Positions 35,455-43,860 of a stretch of DNA of 64,000 bases are shown here, piece by piece. The stretch's first letter is position 1. Each line of letters begins with the position of its first letter. The position numbers were made by a program, and so were the translations under genes. The notes below the pieces were generated by a model, which worked only from the letters and a program-made list of their open reading frames with translations, was not told the DNA's origin and searched no databases. Where the stretch lies: contig CAWGNT010000005.1 of NCBI GenBank assembly GCA_963824085.1, forward strand, positions 26,951 to 90,950. Direction: 5' to 3'. Source of the stretch: JARRNE01 sp963824085. GTDB taxonomy: Bacteria > Pseudomonadota > Gammaproteobacteria > Chromatiales > Chromatiaceae.

Positions 35455-36630
35455 ATGCGCTCCTTCCAACCTCCCGTGCGTACTCTAATGGGGCCGGGCC
35501 CGTCCGATGTCCACCCCCGTATTCTCGAAGCCCTCTCCCGCCCCACCATCGGGCACCTCGACCCCTACTTCGTCGGCATGATGGAGGAGCTCAAGGACCT
35601 CCTGCGCTATGCCTTTCGCACCGAGAACCCGCTGACCATGCCGGTCTCCGCGCCGGGTTCCGCGGGCATGGAGACCTGCTTCGTCAACCTGGTGGAGCCG
35701 GGGGACAAGGTTGTCGTCTGCATCAACGGTGTGTTCGGAGGGCGGATGAAGGAGAACGTGGAGCGTGCCGGGGGCGAGGCCATCGTAGTCGCAGACTCCT
35801 GGGGCCGCGCCGTCGATCCGAACAAGCTCGACGAGACCCTTGCGGCGCATCCGGACGCGCGGATCGTCGCCTTTGTCCACGCCGAGACATCGACCGGCGC
35901 CTGCTCCGACGTCGAAACCCTGGTGGCGATCGCCCATCGCCACGACTGCCTGACCATCGTCGACTCGGTCACGGCGCTCGGCGGCTGCGAGCTAGAGGTC
36001 GACGAGTGGCAAGTGGACGCGGTCTACGCCGGCTCGCAGAAGTGCCTCTCCTGCACCCCCGGACTCGCGCCCGTCAGCTTCAACGAGCGGGCGCTGGCCA
36101 AGGTGAAGTCGCGAACGGCGAGGGTCCAGAGCTGGTTTCAGGACCTCAACCTCGTCATGGGCTACTGGGGCAACGACCAGAAGCGCAGCTACCATCACAC
36201 TGCCCCTGTCAACGCCCTGTACGGCCTGCACGAGGCCCTGCTCATGCTGCGCGAGGAGGGCCTCGAGGAGTCGTGGGCTCGCCACCGCAGGAACCACCTT
36301 GCCCTCAAGGCGGGCCTAGAGGCGATGAGCCTGGAGCTTATCGTGCCCGAGCCGGAGCGACTGCCCCAGCTGAATGCGGTATCCATTCCGCCGGGGATCG
36401 ACGACGCCGCCGTGCGCTCCCGGCTGCTCAACGAGTACAACCTGGAGATCGGGGCGGGCCTCGGCGACCTTGCGGGAAAGGTCTGGCGTATCGGACTCAT
36501 GGGTTACGGCAGCCGGGCCGAGAACGTACTCCTGTGCATCGGCGCCCTGGGCGCGGTGCTGACCGATCTTGGAGTCGCAGTCGACACGGGTACCGCCGTG
36601 TCCCGGGCACACGCGGTGCTGCACGGCTGA
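35455..36630 (+). CDS. Class V aminotransferase (serine/alanine-glyoxylate type)
   Basis: A 391-residue PLP enzyme. MGPGPSDVHPR (residues 12-22), SAPGSAGMETC (65-75), AETSTGACSD (143-152), the Asp-containing TIVDSVTALGG (167-177) and the PLP lysine K196 in AGSQKCLS identify the serine-pyruvate / alanine-glyoxylate aminotransferase family. It would convert glyoxylate to glycine, fitting a photorespiration-like or serine pathway. ATG 35455 is chosen because an earlier frame start runs through the divergent promoter. It leads a run with two more genes closely spaced. Confidence 0.9.
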   Translation: MRSFQPPVRTLMGPGPSDVHPRILEALSRPTIGHLDPYFVGMMEELKDLLRYAFRTENPLTMPVSAPGSAGMETCFVNLVEPGDKVVVCINGVFGGRMKENVERAGGEAIVVADSWGRAVDPNKLDETLAAHPDARIVAFVHAETSTGACSDVETLVAIAHRHDCLTIVDSVTALGGCELEVDEWQVDAVYAGSQKCLSCTPGLAPVSFNERALAKVKSRTARVQSWFQDLNLVMGYWGNDQKRSYHHTAPVNALYGLHEALLMLREEGLEESWARHRRNHLALKAGLEAMSLELIVPEPERLPQLNAVSIPPGIDDAAVRSRLLNEYNLEIGAGLGDLAGKVWRIGLMGYGSRAENVLLCIGALGAVLTDLGVAVDTGTAVSRAHAVLHG

Positions 36631-36645
36631 GCCCTATCCGATCCG

Positions 36646-37287
36646 ATGCTCGCCAGAAATCCGCACCGGCCGATTTTCCGCCTTGCCCTGGTAGCCGGGG
36701 CCATCGGACTCTTTCTGTTGGGTTACTACTGGGGTAATGCGTACAAGTTTCGCGATGCCCCGCCGCCTCATATCGAGGGGGTGCTGCTGCGGCCAGCCGC
36801 GGGGCTGCCGACCTTCGAGCTGCATGACGCGACCGGCTTGCCCTTCACCGAGAAAGACCTGCACGGACACTGGACACTGCTGGCCTTCGCCAATCTGGAG
36901 CAGGCGCGAGGCCATCTGGCGGTCACGCGCATGATCGACGTCTACAACCGCCTGGCTGACCAGCCGGATCTCCGTGGGGAGGTCCAGCTCGTGGTGGCGG
37001 CAGAGGCGCAAGAGCCCGCCCTCGCCCAAGACTTCAGCCGACTGTCGCCTGCCTTGAAGGTGCTTAGCGGCAAGCCGGAGGCGGTCACCCATCTCCGCAC
37101 TGCCATCGGGGACGCCCCGCAGCCGCACACGGCGGCAACAGACGACGTGGGGGAACCCTTTTTTCTGGTCGATCCCAAAGGCAGGCTCCTTGCGCTCTTC
37201 ACCGGCGAGGAGAAGCCGAGTGCCATCGCGACCGACCTCTCCGCGCTAGCCGCCCGCCCCGACCTGCTCTCGTCAGAAGAAAAGTGA
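36646..37287 (+). CDS. SCO1/SenC-like membrane protein without copper cysteines
   Basis: A 213-residue protein with one N-terminal membrane anchor (about 12-27) and a periplasmic thioredoxin-like domain (LPTFELHDATGLPFTEKDLHG, LLAFANLEQARGH, EPFFLVDPKGRLLALFTG). SCO proteins carry a CxxxC copper motif where this has NLEQA, and there is no Cys at all, so it cannot bind copper in the usual way. It begins 15 bases after the aminotransferase and overlaps psd. Confidence 0.7.
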   Translation: MLARNPHRPIFRLALVAGAIGLFLLGYYWGNAYKFRDAPPPHIEGVLLRPAAGLPTFELHDATGLPFTEKDLHGHWTLLAFANLEQARGHLAVTRMIDVYNRLADQPDLRGEVQLVVAAEAQEPALAQDFSRLSPALKVLSGKPEAVTHLRTAIGDAPQPHTAATDDVGEPFFLVDPKGRLLALFTGEEKPSAIATDLSALAARPDLLSSEEK

Positions 37288-38213
37288 ACGACCAACCGCT
37301 GCGGTGGTACCACCGCCTCTACGTGGGGATGCAGTACGTCCTCCCGCAGCATGCGCTCTCCGCCCTCGTATACCGTATCACCCGCAGCCGGTGGCGGCCG
37401 TTCAAGGACATCCTCATTCGGGTGTTCATCCGCCTGTTCCGGGTCGACATGGAGCAGGCGCTCGAGCGGGACCCCGGTGCATACCCCACCTTCAACGCCT
37501 TTTTCACCCGCCCCCTTCGGCCCGGAACGAGGCCGCCGGCACCAGAGCGGGATGCGGTGCTCAGCGCCGCCGACGGCACCCTGAGTCAGGCGGGTCCTAT
37601 CGTCGAGGGCCGCCTCTTCCAGGCCAAGGGCCACGAGTTTTCGCTGGAAGAGCTGATTGGAGACTGCCCGGGGTGGGCTGCACGTTTCCAAGGCGGGACC
37701 TTCTACACCGTCTACCTCTCCCCGCGCGACTACCATAGGGTGCACATGCCGTTGACGGGGACGCTCAGCGCGATGGTCTACGTGCCCGGCAGGCTGTTCA
37801 GCGTCAATGCCGTCACCACCCGACTGGTGCCGGGACTGTTTGCCCGCAACGAGCGCGTGGTGTGCCTGTTCGAGGGAGATGCGGGACCCATGGCCGTGAT
37901 CCTGGTGGGGGCGATCTTCGTCGGCAGCATAGAGACGGTATGGGCGGGCCAGGTCACACCCCGCGCCGAGCACATCCCCGCCAATCACTATGCGGGAGCA
38001 CAGCGGATCAGACTCGGTAAGGGCGAAGAGATGGGGCGTTTCAATATGGGCTCCACCGTCATTCTGCTGTTTCCTCCCGGGGCAGTGGAGCAACAGACTG
38101 CTCTCGCGCCGGGACACCCGGTGCAGACGGGGCAGCGCATTGGGACTCTCACGACAGTCGTCACAAGTCCCGGTCGGGGTTCTGCGGAAGCGGAACGGAC
38201 AGTGTCCGCCTGA
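37284..38213 (+). CDS. psd: Phosphatidylserine decarboxylase
   Basis: A 309-residue pyruvoyl enzyme. YLSPRDYHRVHMP (145-157) and the self-cleavage site MGST (255-258, serine 257 becomes the pyruvoyl group; the family usually has LGST) are present, along with FNAFFTRPLRPGTRP. It makes phosphatidylethanolamine at the inner membrane. Start is GTG 37284, which overlaps the previous stop as GTGA. Confidence 0.94.
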   Translation: MNDQPLRWYHRLYVGMQYVLPQHALSALVYRITRSRWRPFKDILIRVFIRLFRVDMEQALERDPGAYPTFNAFFTRPLRPGTRPPAPERDAVLSAADGTLSQAGPIVEGRLFQAKGHEFSLEELIGDCPGWAARFQGGTFYTVYLSPRDYHRVHMPLTGTLSAMVYVPGRLFSVNAVTTRLVPGLFARNERVVCLFEGDAGPMAVILVGAIFVGSIETVWAGQVTPRAEHIPANHYAGAQRIRLGKGEEMGRFNMGSTVILLFPPGAVEQQTALAPGHPVQTGQRIGTLTTVVTSPGRGSAEAERTVSA

Positions 38214-38235
38214 TCAGGCGTTGTGACCGTTCGCG

Positions 38236-38808
38236 TCATGAGCCATCCGGCCGCTGCCTGGCGCCGTCTTCGTCCCCCGGGCGCCGGCAGTATGCCTCAT
38301 CGAACAAAGCCTCCAGCCGAGGATGCGTCCCGCGTATTCCCGCGACCACATCCTTCGCCCAGTCGAAGTACGCCCTGCGCCGCTCCAAGTCCCAGCCTAC
38401 CGGTGGATTGAGGGCGACATCGCGCAGATTGCAGATCTTGTCGGCCAGCTTGACGAGCTTCGCCTGCCGGGTCGCACCTGGCGCATGGGCGATCTGCAGC
38501 CGTTTGCGCTCCGCCTTGGGCAGATCCTTGTCGTCGGTCACCTCCATGACGATTCCGCGGATAGCCGGACCGAAGTGAGTCTCCAACTCCTCCGGCTTGG
38601 CGTCCGTGTCCTCCAGGGTATCGTGCAGGAGCGCGGCGCAAAGGACCTCCGCATCCGTCACCCCTGCCTCCTCGCACAAGACCCTGGCGAGGGCAATGGG
38701 ATGGTTGATGTAGGGGGACCCATGATCGTCCTTGCGGCGCTGATCCCGGTGCTTCTCGGCCGCGAAGCTTAGAGCACGAAAGATCGCTGCCAAGTCCGCT
38801 TCACCCAC
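38236..38808 (-). CDS. MESH1-like HD-domain hydrolase ((p)ppGpp or NADPH phosphohydrolase type)
   Basis: An approximately 190-residue stand-alone HD domain. FAAEKHRDQRRKD, YINHPIALARVL, the metal motif ALLHDTLEDTD, FGPAIRGIVMEVTDDK, and KLVKLADKICNLRD match SpoT-type hydrolase and metazoan/bacterial MESH1. There is no synthetase or TGS domain, so it is a small alarmone hydrolase type. The start is uncertain: GTG 38808 has GGGAG nine bases upstream; a GTG at 38871 would add 21 residues. Confidence 0.85.
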   Translation of the reverse strand: MGEADLAAIFRALSFAAEKHRDQRRKDDHGSPYINHPIALARVLCEEAGVTDAEVLCAALLHDTLEDTDAKPEELETHFGPAIRGIVMEVTDDKDLPKAERKRLQIAHAPGATRQAKLVKLADKICNLRDVALNPPVGWDLERRRAYFDWAKDVVAGIRGTHPRLEALFDEAYCRRPGDEDGARQRPDGS

Positions 38809-39018
38809 GTTGACGCTCTCCCGCACCTCGTCCCCCGGCCGATCCCTTGATGTTTGGGGGCGCCCAACCACAAGAGCAAGATCCTAGCGTCGGGCGACGG
38901 CGGAGCGCCTCATGGCGGTGGACCCAGATACGCCGGCCGGAACCGCCCGGGCGCCGAGCTCTGATTGATTCTCGTGGCACCTGACAGGTAACAGTGTTCA
39001 CCTCTTCAACCATCTGAG

Positions 39019-39053
39019 ACCCTTGGTGTCCTTTGCGTTCTTGGCGGTTCATA
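39019..39053 (-). repeat. Single AACCGCCAAG-type dispersed repeat
   Basis: CCTTGGTGTCCTTTGCGTTC then TTGGCGGTT, like the right arms at 5094 and 13270. No clear partner arm is visible upstream (only a degenerate AACCGCCCGGGCGCC near 38940). Confidence 0.5.
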
Positions 39054-39126
39054 TGTTTCTTTTGGGGAAGAAGGCTGTCGTCGGCGCTCTCCGCCAAGCC
39101 AAACCGACTGAAGCAACGCGGAACTG

Positions 39127-40140
39127 TCAGATCGGCGCGTCGGCGAGGAGCGAACGAAGCTGCCAAGTCGGCCGCGCTGCACCGTCGCTCGTCGTCCTCG
39201 CGTTGTGGGAAAGCCCGGTCCGCACCAGCACCGAGTCGATGCCGAAACCGTTTGCGCCCAGAATATCGGTGGCAAGCTGGTCCCCGACCATAACCAGCCT
39301 GTCCGCCGCGAGCATCCGTCGCGCCTCCTCGAAGATCGGGCGATGAGGCTTCCCAAGCCGGATGACAGGGTCGACGAGCTCCGGGTAGCGTTCGCGAACG
39401 ACGGCCTCCAGCATGGCGGCGAGCCCGCCGGCCGTGAAGCCGTACCGGCCCGGTGCGACCGGATAGATCAGATCCGGATTGCAGAGCACGATGGAAAGCT
39501 CCTGCCCCATATCGAGCCGCCGGAGGACCAAGCTCAGCGCCCGGTCCATGACGTCCAGCGTCACGTCCCTTTGGTCGGCAATGACTACCGCCTCAGCTTG
39601 GGCATCTGCGAGTGGGCCAGCCGGCAGACCGCCCGCCCGCCTAACGTACTCGACAGATTCCTCCGGCCCCAGAACCAGACACCGGGCGTCCTTGAGGATC
39701 TTGGCGCGAAAGAATGGACCAAGCAGCATACCGGACGTGAGTATCCGCGCCGGAGTGACCGGAAAGCCCATGGCGGCAAGCTCCGCGGCGAAGGTTTCCG
39801 GCAAACGACTCGCGGAGTTGGTCAGGATCAAATACGGCTTCCCTTCCCTTTCCAGGCGCTCGACGAGGGCGACCGCCCCAGGCAAGGGACCCGTCTTGTC
39901 CAACAGCACCCCATAGGCGTCCAAGAGGATGCCGTCGTAGGCGTTCACGAGGGCGCATATAGAGGTAAACACGGCAGTTGCGTCCCTTGGATCTAGTTTA
40001 CGAGCCAAGCCGTCCCGGTCGCGCGACGATCCGCATACCCCAACCGCCCGGGGGACGGCCGCGCCGCAGCGTTGCGCCAACCAGTGGACGGCGTCTTTCC
40101 CCCAAAGGGACGCATCGTATGCGACAACATCGGGCTCCAA
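39127..40140 (-). CDS. HAD-IIA (NagD-like) phosphatase
   Basis: The HAD domain begins near residue 66 with YDGILLDAYGVLLDKTGPLPGA (nucleophile Asp in LLDAYG), then LILTNSASR, GKPHRPIFEEA and LVMVGDQLATDILGAN (metal-binding Asp). This is the type IIA cap group that dephosphorylates sugar or nucleotide phosphates. The length is 337 residues from ATG 40140 (GGAG four bases upstream), longer than the family's usual 260-290; a GTG at 39972 with AAGGGA upstream would give 281 residues and may be the true start. Confidence 0.82.
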   Translation of the reverse strand: MEPDVVAYDASLWGKDAVHWLAQRCGAAVPRAVGVCGSSRDRDGLARKLDPRDATAVFTSICALVNAYDGILLDAYGVLLDKTGPLPGAVALVERLEREGKPYLILTNSASRLPETFAAELAAMGFPVTPARILTSGMLLGPFFRAKILKDARCLVLGPEESVEYVRRAGGLPAGPLADAQAEAVVIADQRDVTLDVMDRALSLVLRRLDMGQELSIVLCNPDLIYPVAPGRYGFTAGGLAAMLEAVVRERYPELVDPVIRLGKPHRPIFEEARRMLAADRLVMVGDQLATDILGANGFGIDSVLVRTGLSHNARTTSDGAARPTWQLRSLLADAPI

Positions 40141-40199
40141 GAGCTTGTTGATCTGCCCCGGCCCGCGCCGGGGCAGTGCTCAGTGCGTAGGCGAGGCGC

Positions 40200-40823
40200 T
40201 CAGAGCGTCTTCTTGCAGAAGTACCAGTCCGTGCACTCGTAGTCGCTGCTGGCCGCGCGGACCTCGGCCTCCGCGGCCGTGGCCGGCGGCGGCACAATGA
40301 CCTTGTCCCCGGGCTGCCAGTTCTCGGGGGTAGCCACCTTGCTGGCGTCCGACGTCTGCACGGCCTTGACCAGGCGCAGAATCTCGTCGATAGAGCGGCC
40401 ATTGGTCATCGGATAGTAGAGCATCGCGCGCAGCACACCTTCAGGGTCGATGACAAAGGTCGCCCGCACCGCCGAGGTGTCGCTCGCGCCCGGCTGGATC
40501 ATGCCGTAGGCGCGGGCCACCTGCATGGACAGGTCTGCAATGATCGGAAAGCCGATCTCAACTCCGAATTTCTCCTTGATATTTCGCTCCCATGCGATAT
40601 GCGAGTAATGGCTGTCGATCGACAGACCGAGCAAATCGCAGTTGATGGCCTGAAAGTCGGCGTGGCGCTTCGCAAAGGCAATGAACTCGGTCGTGCACAC
40701 AGGTGTGAAATCCGCCGGGTGTGAGAAGAGTACCAGCCACTTGCCGTGGTAGTCCTCCACCTTCTTCCTGCCGTGAGTGGTCGGCGCATCGAAGGCTGGC
40801 GCCCGCTCGTTCAAACGGGGCAT
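40200..40823 (-). CDS. Peroxiredoxin, Prx6-like
   Basis: A 207-residue peroxidase: SHPADFTPVCTTEF holds the peroxidatic Cys43; GFPIIADLSMQVARAYGM and RATFVIDPEGVLRAMLYYP are family blocks, with the extended C-terminal dimerisation domain of Prx6. The last residues, DYECTDWYFCKKTL, carry C197 and C203, which may act as resolving cysteines. A similar tail occurs in the decayed ORF at 60042-60245. It reduces peroxides in the cytoplasm and sits in a run of oxidative-defence genes. Confidence 0.93.
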   Translation of the reverse strand: MPRLNERAPAFDAPTTHGRKKVEDYHGKWLVLFSHPADFTPVCTTEFIAFAKRHADFQAINCDLLGLSIDSHYSHIAWERNIKEKFGVEIGFPIIADLSMQVARAYGMIQPGASDTSAVRATFVIDPEGVLRAMLYYPMTNGRSIDEILRLVKAVQTSDASKVATPENWQPGDKVIVPPPATAAEAEVRAASSDYECTDWYFCKKTL

Positions 40824-40885
40824 TGCTGGAATGGCATTCGGTCAGGGTGTCAGCGACTTACATTTACCGTAGTGGCGCTGGCGCC

Positions 40886-41093
40886 ATGACCGTTAGCGCT
40901 ATTCCTCAGCTACGTCGGAGGGCCTGCTTCGCCGCGGCGCTGGTTGCCGTCCGTGGCACCTGGTTTCCGGCATTCCCTACCCGGAACGACGACGTTGATC
41001 CGTGCCTGGGCGTCATCCCGGCAGGGAGTGCCGGGATCTAGGCCGCAGGGATGGAGTGCAAAGCGTTCCGGCTGAGTCTCAGCACGAATCACC
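40886..41093 (+). mobile_element. MITE-like element, copy 2
   Basis: About 208 bp, clearly homologous to 16976-17180 through most of its length (GCGCTATTCCTCAGC at the left; GGCACCTGGTTTCCGGCA; internal ATCCCGGCA/TGCCGGGAT hairpin; CGTTCCGGCTGAG and GAATCACC at the right). The left terminus is eroded and no target duplication is seen. Confidence 0.65.
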
Positions 41094-41357
41094 TAGCGGC
41101 AATCAGCCCCATCGAAGGCCTTTTGCAACGCCCTCGACAGAGCGCAGCGCCTCGGCGGAGCGAACGGGCCTTTCGCTACCCCGTGCTGTCCACCGGGATC
41201 AGCGAGAGGGTAACCTCTTAACGGCCGATGGCGCCGCTCGGTGCGTCAAATCGACAATCGTCATTGGGAGCGACGGCAAGGCGGACTTATTATCGGCGCG
41301 GTACGCGGGCAGTGCACCGCGTCATTCTCTCCCAACGCACGATTCGGAGGAATCCAA

Positions 41358-41777
41358 ATGGAGCTGAAAGGCAGCAAGACTGAAGAGAGCCTGAAAGAGG
41401 CATTCGCCGGCGAGTCCCAGGCCAACCGCCGCTACCTCTACTTCGCCTCCAAGGCGGACGTGGAGGGCTACAACGACGTTGCGGCCGTGTTTCGCTCCAC
41501 CGCCGAAGGCGAGACCGGGCACGCCCATGGGCACCTGGAGTACCTCGAGGCGGTCGGCGATCCGGCGACCGGCCTGCCCATCGGCGGCACCGACGCCAAT
41601 CTGAAGGCGGCCATCGCCGGTGAGACCCACGAGTACACCGACATGTATCCGGGCATGGCCAAGACCGCCCGTGACGAGGGCTTCGAGGAGATCGCCGACT
41701 GGTTCGAGACCCTGGCCAAGGCGGAGCGCTCGCATGCGAACCGCTTCCAGAAGGCGTTGGACGGCCTCGACGCCTAA
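41358..41777 (+). CDS. Rubrerythrin-type ferritin-like protein
   Basis: A 139-residue diiron protein. MELKGSKTEESLKEAFAGES, the EANRRY-like QANRRYLYFA, EGETGHAHGHLEYL and KAERSHANRFQKAL supply the Glu/His metal ligands of rubrerythrin. The C-terminal rubredoxin domain is missing, as in many short forms. It reduces peroxide under low oxygen. ATG 41358 follows GGAGG. The next gene is an Fe-S protein of the heterodisulfide-reductase type, a pairing common in proteobacteria. Confidence 0.9.
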   Translation: MELKGSKTEESLKEAFAGESQANRRYLYFASKADVEGYNDVAAVFRSTAEGETGHAHGHLEYLEAVGDPATGLPIGGTDANLKAAIAGETHEYTDMYPGMAKTARDEGFEEIADWFETLAKAERSHANRFQKALDGLDA

Positions 41778-41816
41778 GATGCCCAATGCCCTTGGCTCTT
41801 GCGGTTCGTGATCTGA

Positions 41817-41919
41817 GGGGCCGGGTTGCCGGCGGCGGGGGTGTCGGCAGCAGAGAGGCCGCCGTCACGCCGACACGGAGGTCTACATGGCGCCCGCCGG
41901 CGCTCGCAATCCGCTCCCG
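41817..41919 (+). repeat. About 100 bp structured repeat (family C)
   Basis: GGGGCCGGGTTGCCGGCGGC at the left, inner GGCAGCAGAGAGGCCGCC hairpin and GGAGGTCTACATGGCGCC core; diverged relative to 27490 and 34641. It lies between rubrerythrin and its Fe-S partner. Confidence 0.55.
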
Positions 41920-42063
41920 GAGAACCGAGAAAGTAGGTGCGAGTGGTATAGCAATGGTGGCCGATAGCGCCGTCTCGGCGCTGTCGGCCCAGGGCATCCG
42001 GCGGCCAGGTGCGGCCGCCGGTCCCCATCATCCCGTCAACTGCAGCAGCGGAAGGAAGCAGCC

Positions 42064-43392
42064 ATGACTCGCGAAGGCAGCCTCGAGGCCCCCACGCGGC
42101 ACACGATCGATTGGACCAACCCGAAGTTCTACGACGAGGGCGCGCTCTTCAAGGAGCTGGAGCGAGTGTTCGACATCTGCCACGGATGCCGGCGCTGTGT
42201 GAGCCTGTGCCAGTCATTCCCGACCCTGTTCGATCTGGTCGACGAGTCCGACACCATGGAGGTCGACGGGGTGGCGAAGGCCGACTACTGGAAAGTGGTC
42301 GATCATTGCTACCTCTGCGACCTGTGCTTCATGACCAAGTGCCCCTACGTGCCGCCGCACGAGTGGAACGTCGACTTCCCGCACCTCATGCTGCGCGCCA
42401 AGGCGTACAAGTACAAGCAGGGCAAGACCCGGGCGCGCGACAAGATCCTCTCGAGCACCGATGTGGTGGGCTCGCTGGCCGGCATTCCCGTCGTCTGCGA
42501 GATCGTCAACGCGACCAACAAATCCGGCGTGGGCCGCAAGATGCTCGACTCGCTGCTCGGGGTGCACCCCCAGGCGCGGGTGCCCGAGTACACCAGCAAC
42601 ACCCTGCGCAAGCGCCTCGCGAGCCGGCGTGGGCGCCAGGCGGTGGGCGAGGCGGCGGGTCCCACCAGCGGCAAGGTGGCCCTGTTCACCACCTGCTACA
42701 ACAACTGGATCGAGCCCGCTGTGGGCATGGACCTGGTCGCCGTGTTCGAGCACAACGGCATCCCGGTCACCATCCCGGAGAAGGAGCGCTGCTGCGGCAT
42801 GCCCAAGCTCGAGCTCGGCGACATGGACGCCGTCAAGGCGGCCAAAGACGTCAATATCCCGATCCTCGAGCGCCTCGTCGATGAGGGCTGGGACATCGTG
42901 GCCCCGGTGCCCTCCTGCGTGCTGATGTTCAAGCAGGAGCTGCCGCTCATGTTTCCCGACGATACCGGCGTGGCGAAGGTCGCCGAGCGTATCTACGACC
43001 CGTTTGAATATCTCATGCTGCGTCACAAGCACGGCAAGCTCATGACCGACTTCAAGCAGCCGCTCGGGACGGTGGCCTACCATGCCGCCTGCCATCAGCG
43101 GGTGCAGAACGTCGGTCCCAAGACGCGCGACCTGCTCGCGCTGGTGCCCGAGACCAAGGTCGAGGTCATCGAGCGCTGCTCGGGGCACGATGGCACTTAC
43201 GCGGTGAAAAAGGCGTTCTACGAATCTTCGATGAAGATCCTGCGCCCGGTCGTCAACCGGGTGAAGCAGAGCGAGGCCGACCATTACGGCAGCGACTGCC
43301 CCATGGCCGGCCAGCACATCGGCCACGGGCTGGCCGACGGCAGCACGCCCGAGCACCCGCTCACCTTGCTGCGTAAGGCTTACGGCCTTTGA
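42064..43392 (+). CDS. Fe-S protein of the heterodisulfide reductase / GlcF type
   Basis: A 442-residue protein with two 4Fe-4S motifs, CHGCRRCVSLCQSFP (residues about 39-53) and CYLCDLCFMTKCP (about 82-94), and two CCG-type domains (ERCCGMPKLELGDM; AACHQRVQNVG with ERCSGHDG). Such proteins relay electrons; next to rubrerythrin it probably feeds the peroxidase diiron site. In many genomes the pair is followed by a DUF3501 gene; here a MITE-like element follows instead. Confidence 0.9.
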   Translation: MTREGSLEAPTRHTIDWTNPKFYDEGALFKELERVFDICHGCRRCVSLCQSFPTLFDLVDESDTMEVDGVAKADYWKVVDHCYLCDLCFMTKCPYVPPHEWNVDFPHLMLRAKAYKYKQGKTRARDKILSSTDVVGSLAGIPVVCEIVNATNKSGVGRKMLDSLLGVHPQARVPEYTSNTLRKRLASRRGRQAVGEAAGPTSGKVALFTTCYNNWIEPAVGMDLVAVFEHNGIPVTIPEKERCCGMPKLELGDMDAVKAAKDVNIPILERLVDEGWDIVAPVPSCVLMFKQELPLMFPDDTGVAKVAERIYDPFEYLMLRHKHGKLMTDFKQPLGTVAYHAACHQRVQNVGPKTRDLLALVPETKVEVIERCSGHDGTYAVKKAFYESSMKILRPVVNRVKQSEADHYGSDCPMAGQHIGHGLADGSTPEHPLTLLRKAYGL

Positions 43393-43446
43393 TTCGATGG
43401 ATTGCTGGTCAGGGCCAATCGGGACGTCCAAGGACTCTTCTTGCGA

Positions 43447-43675
43447 GGTGATTGGCCCTATTTCTCGGCTGCGGCGAAAGGCCTGCTTTGTCGCGACGCT
43501 GCTCGCCGTCCGTAGCACCTGGTTTCCGGCATTCCCCCGGATCAAGTCCGGGGCAGACTTCGCCGGAACGACGACGTCGATCCGTGCCTGGGCGTCATCC
43601 CGGCAGCGAGTGCCGGGATCTAGGCCCCACGTATGGAGTGCGAAGTGTTCCGGCTGAGTTTCAGGACTAGTCACC
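43447..43675 (+). mobile_element. MITE-like element, copy 3, with internal insertion
   Basis: About 229 bp; left end GGTGATTGGCCCTATTTCTC, right end GCTGAGTTTCAGGACTAGTC then ACC. Compared with 16976-17180 it has about 26 extra bases near 43535-43561 (CCCCGGATCAAGTCCGGGG hairpin). No clear target duplication. It lies just after the Fe-S protein gene. Confidence 0.68.
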
Positions 43676-43701
43676 TCGAATTATCAGGGCTTGGCGTCAG
43701 C

Positions 43702-43731
43702 GCGGCGTTTCGAGTTGTCTTGAAACGCCGC
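43702..43731. terminator. Hairpin in the katG 3' region
   Basis: GCGGCGTTTC, ten-base loop, GAAACGCCGC: perfect 10 bp stem, followed on the plus strand by CCTGATTTC. It lies 130 bases past the katG stop on the minus strand; which transcript it ends is unclear. Confidence 0.4.
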
Positions 43732-43860
43732 CCTGATTTCTGATTCACGGCTTCCACAGGCTTGCGCAGGTTTTGCGAAGCCGCGACCGGGTTCTGATCA
43801 CCAGGCATTCGGTCGCGGCTGCGCTCTGGAAGCCCTCGAAGGAAGGCCGTTCAGCCACAA

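Noticed and set aside
42214..43674. 486-codon minus-strand frame over the Fe-S protein gene
   Set aside because: Runs through the CxxC-rich gene and into the MITE-like element; no family match.
40886..43675. Target-site duplications for MITE copies 2 and 3
   Set aside because: Flanking bases do not match; only copy 1 has a convincing 8 bp duplication.
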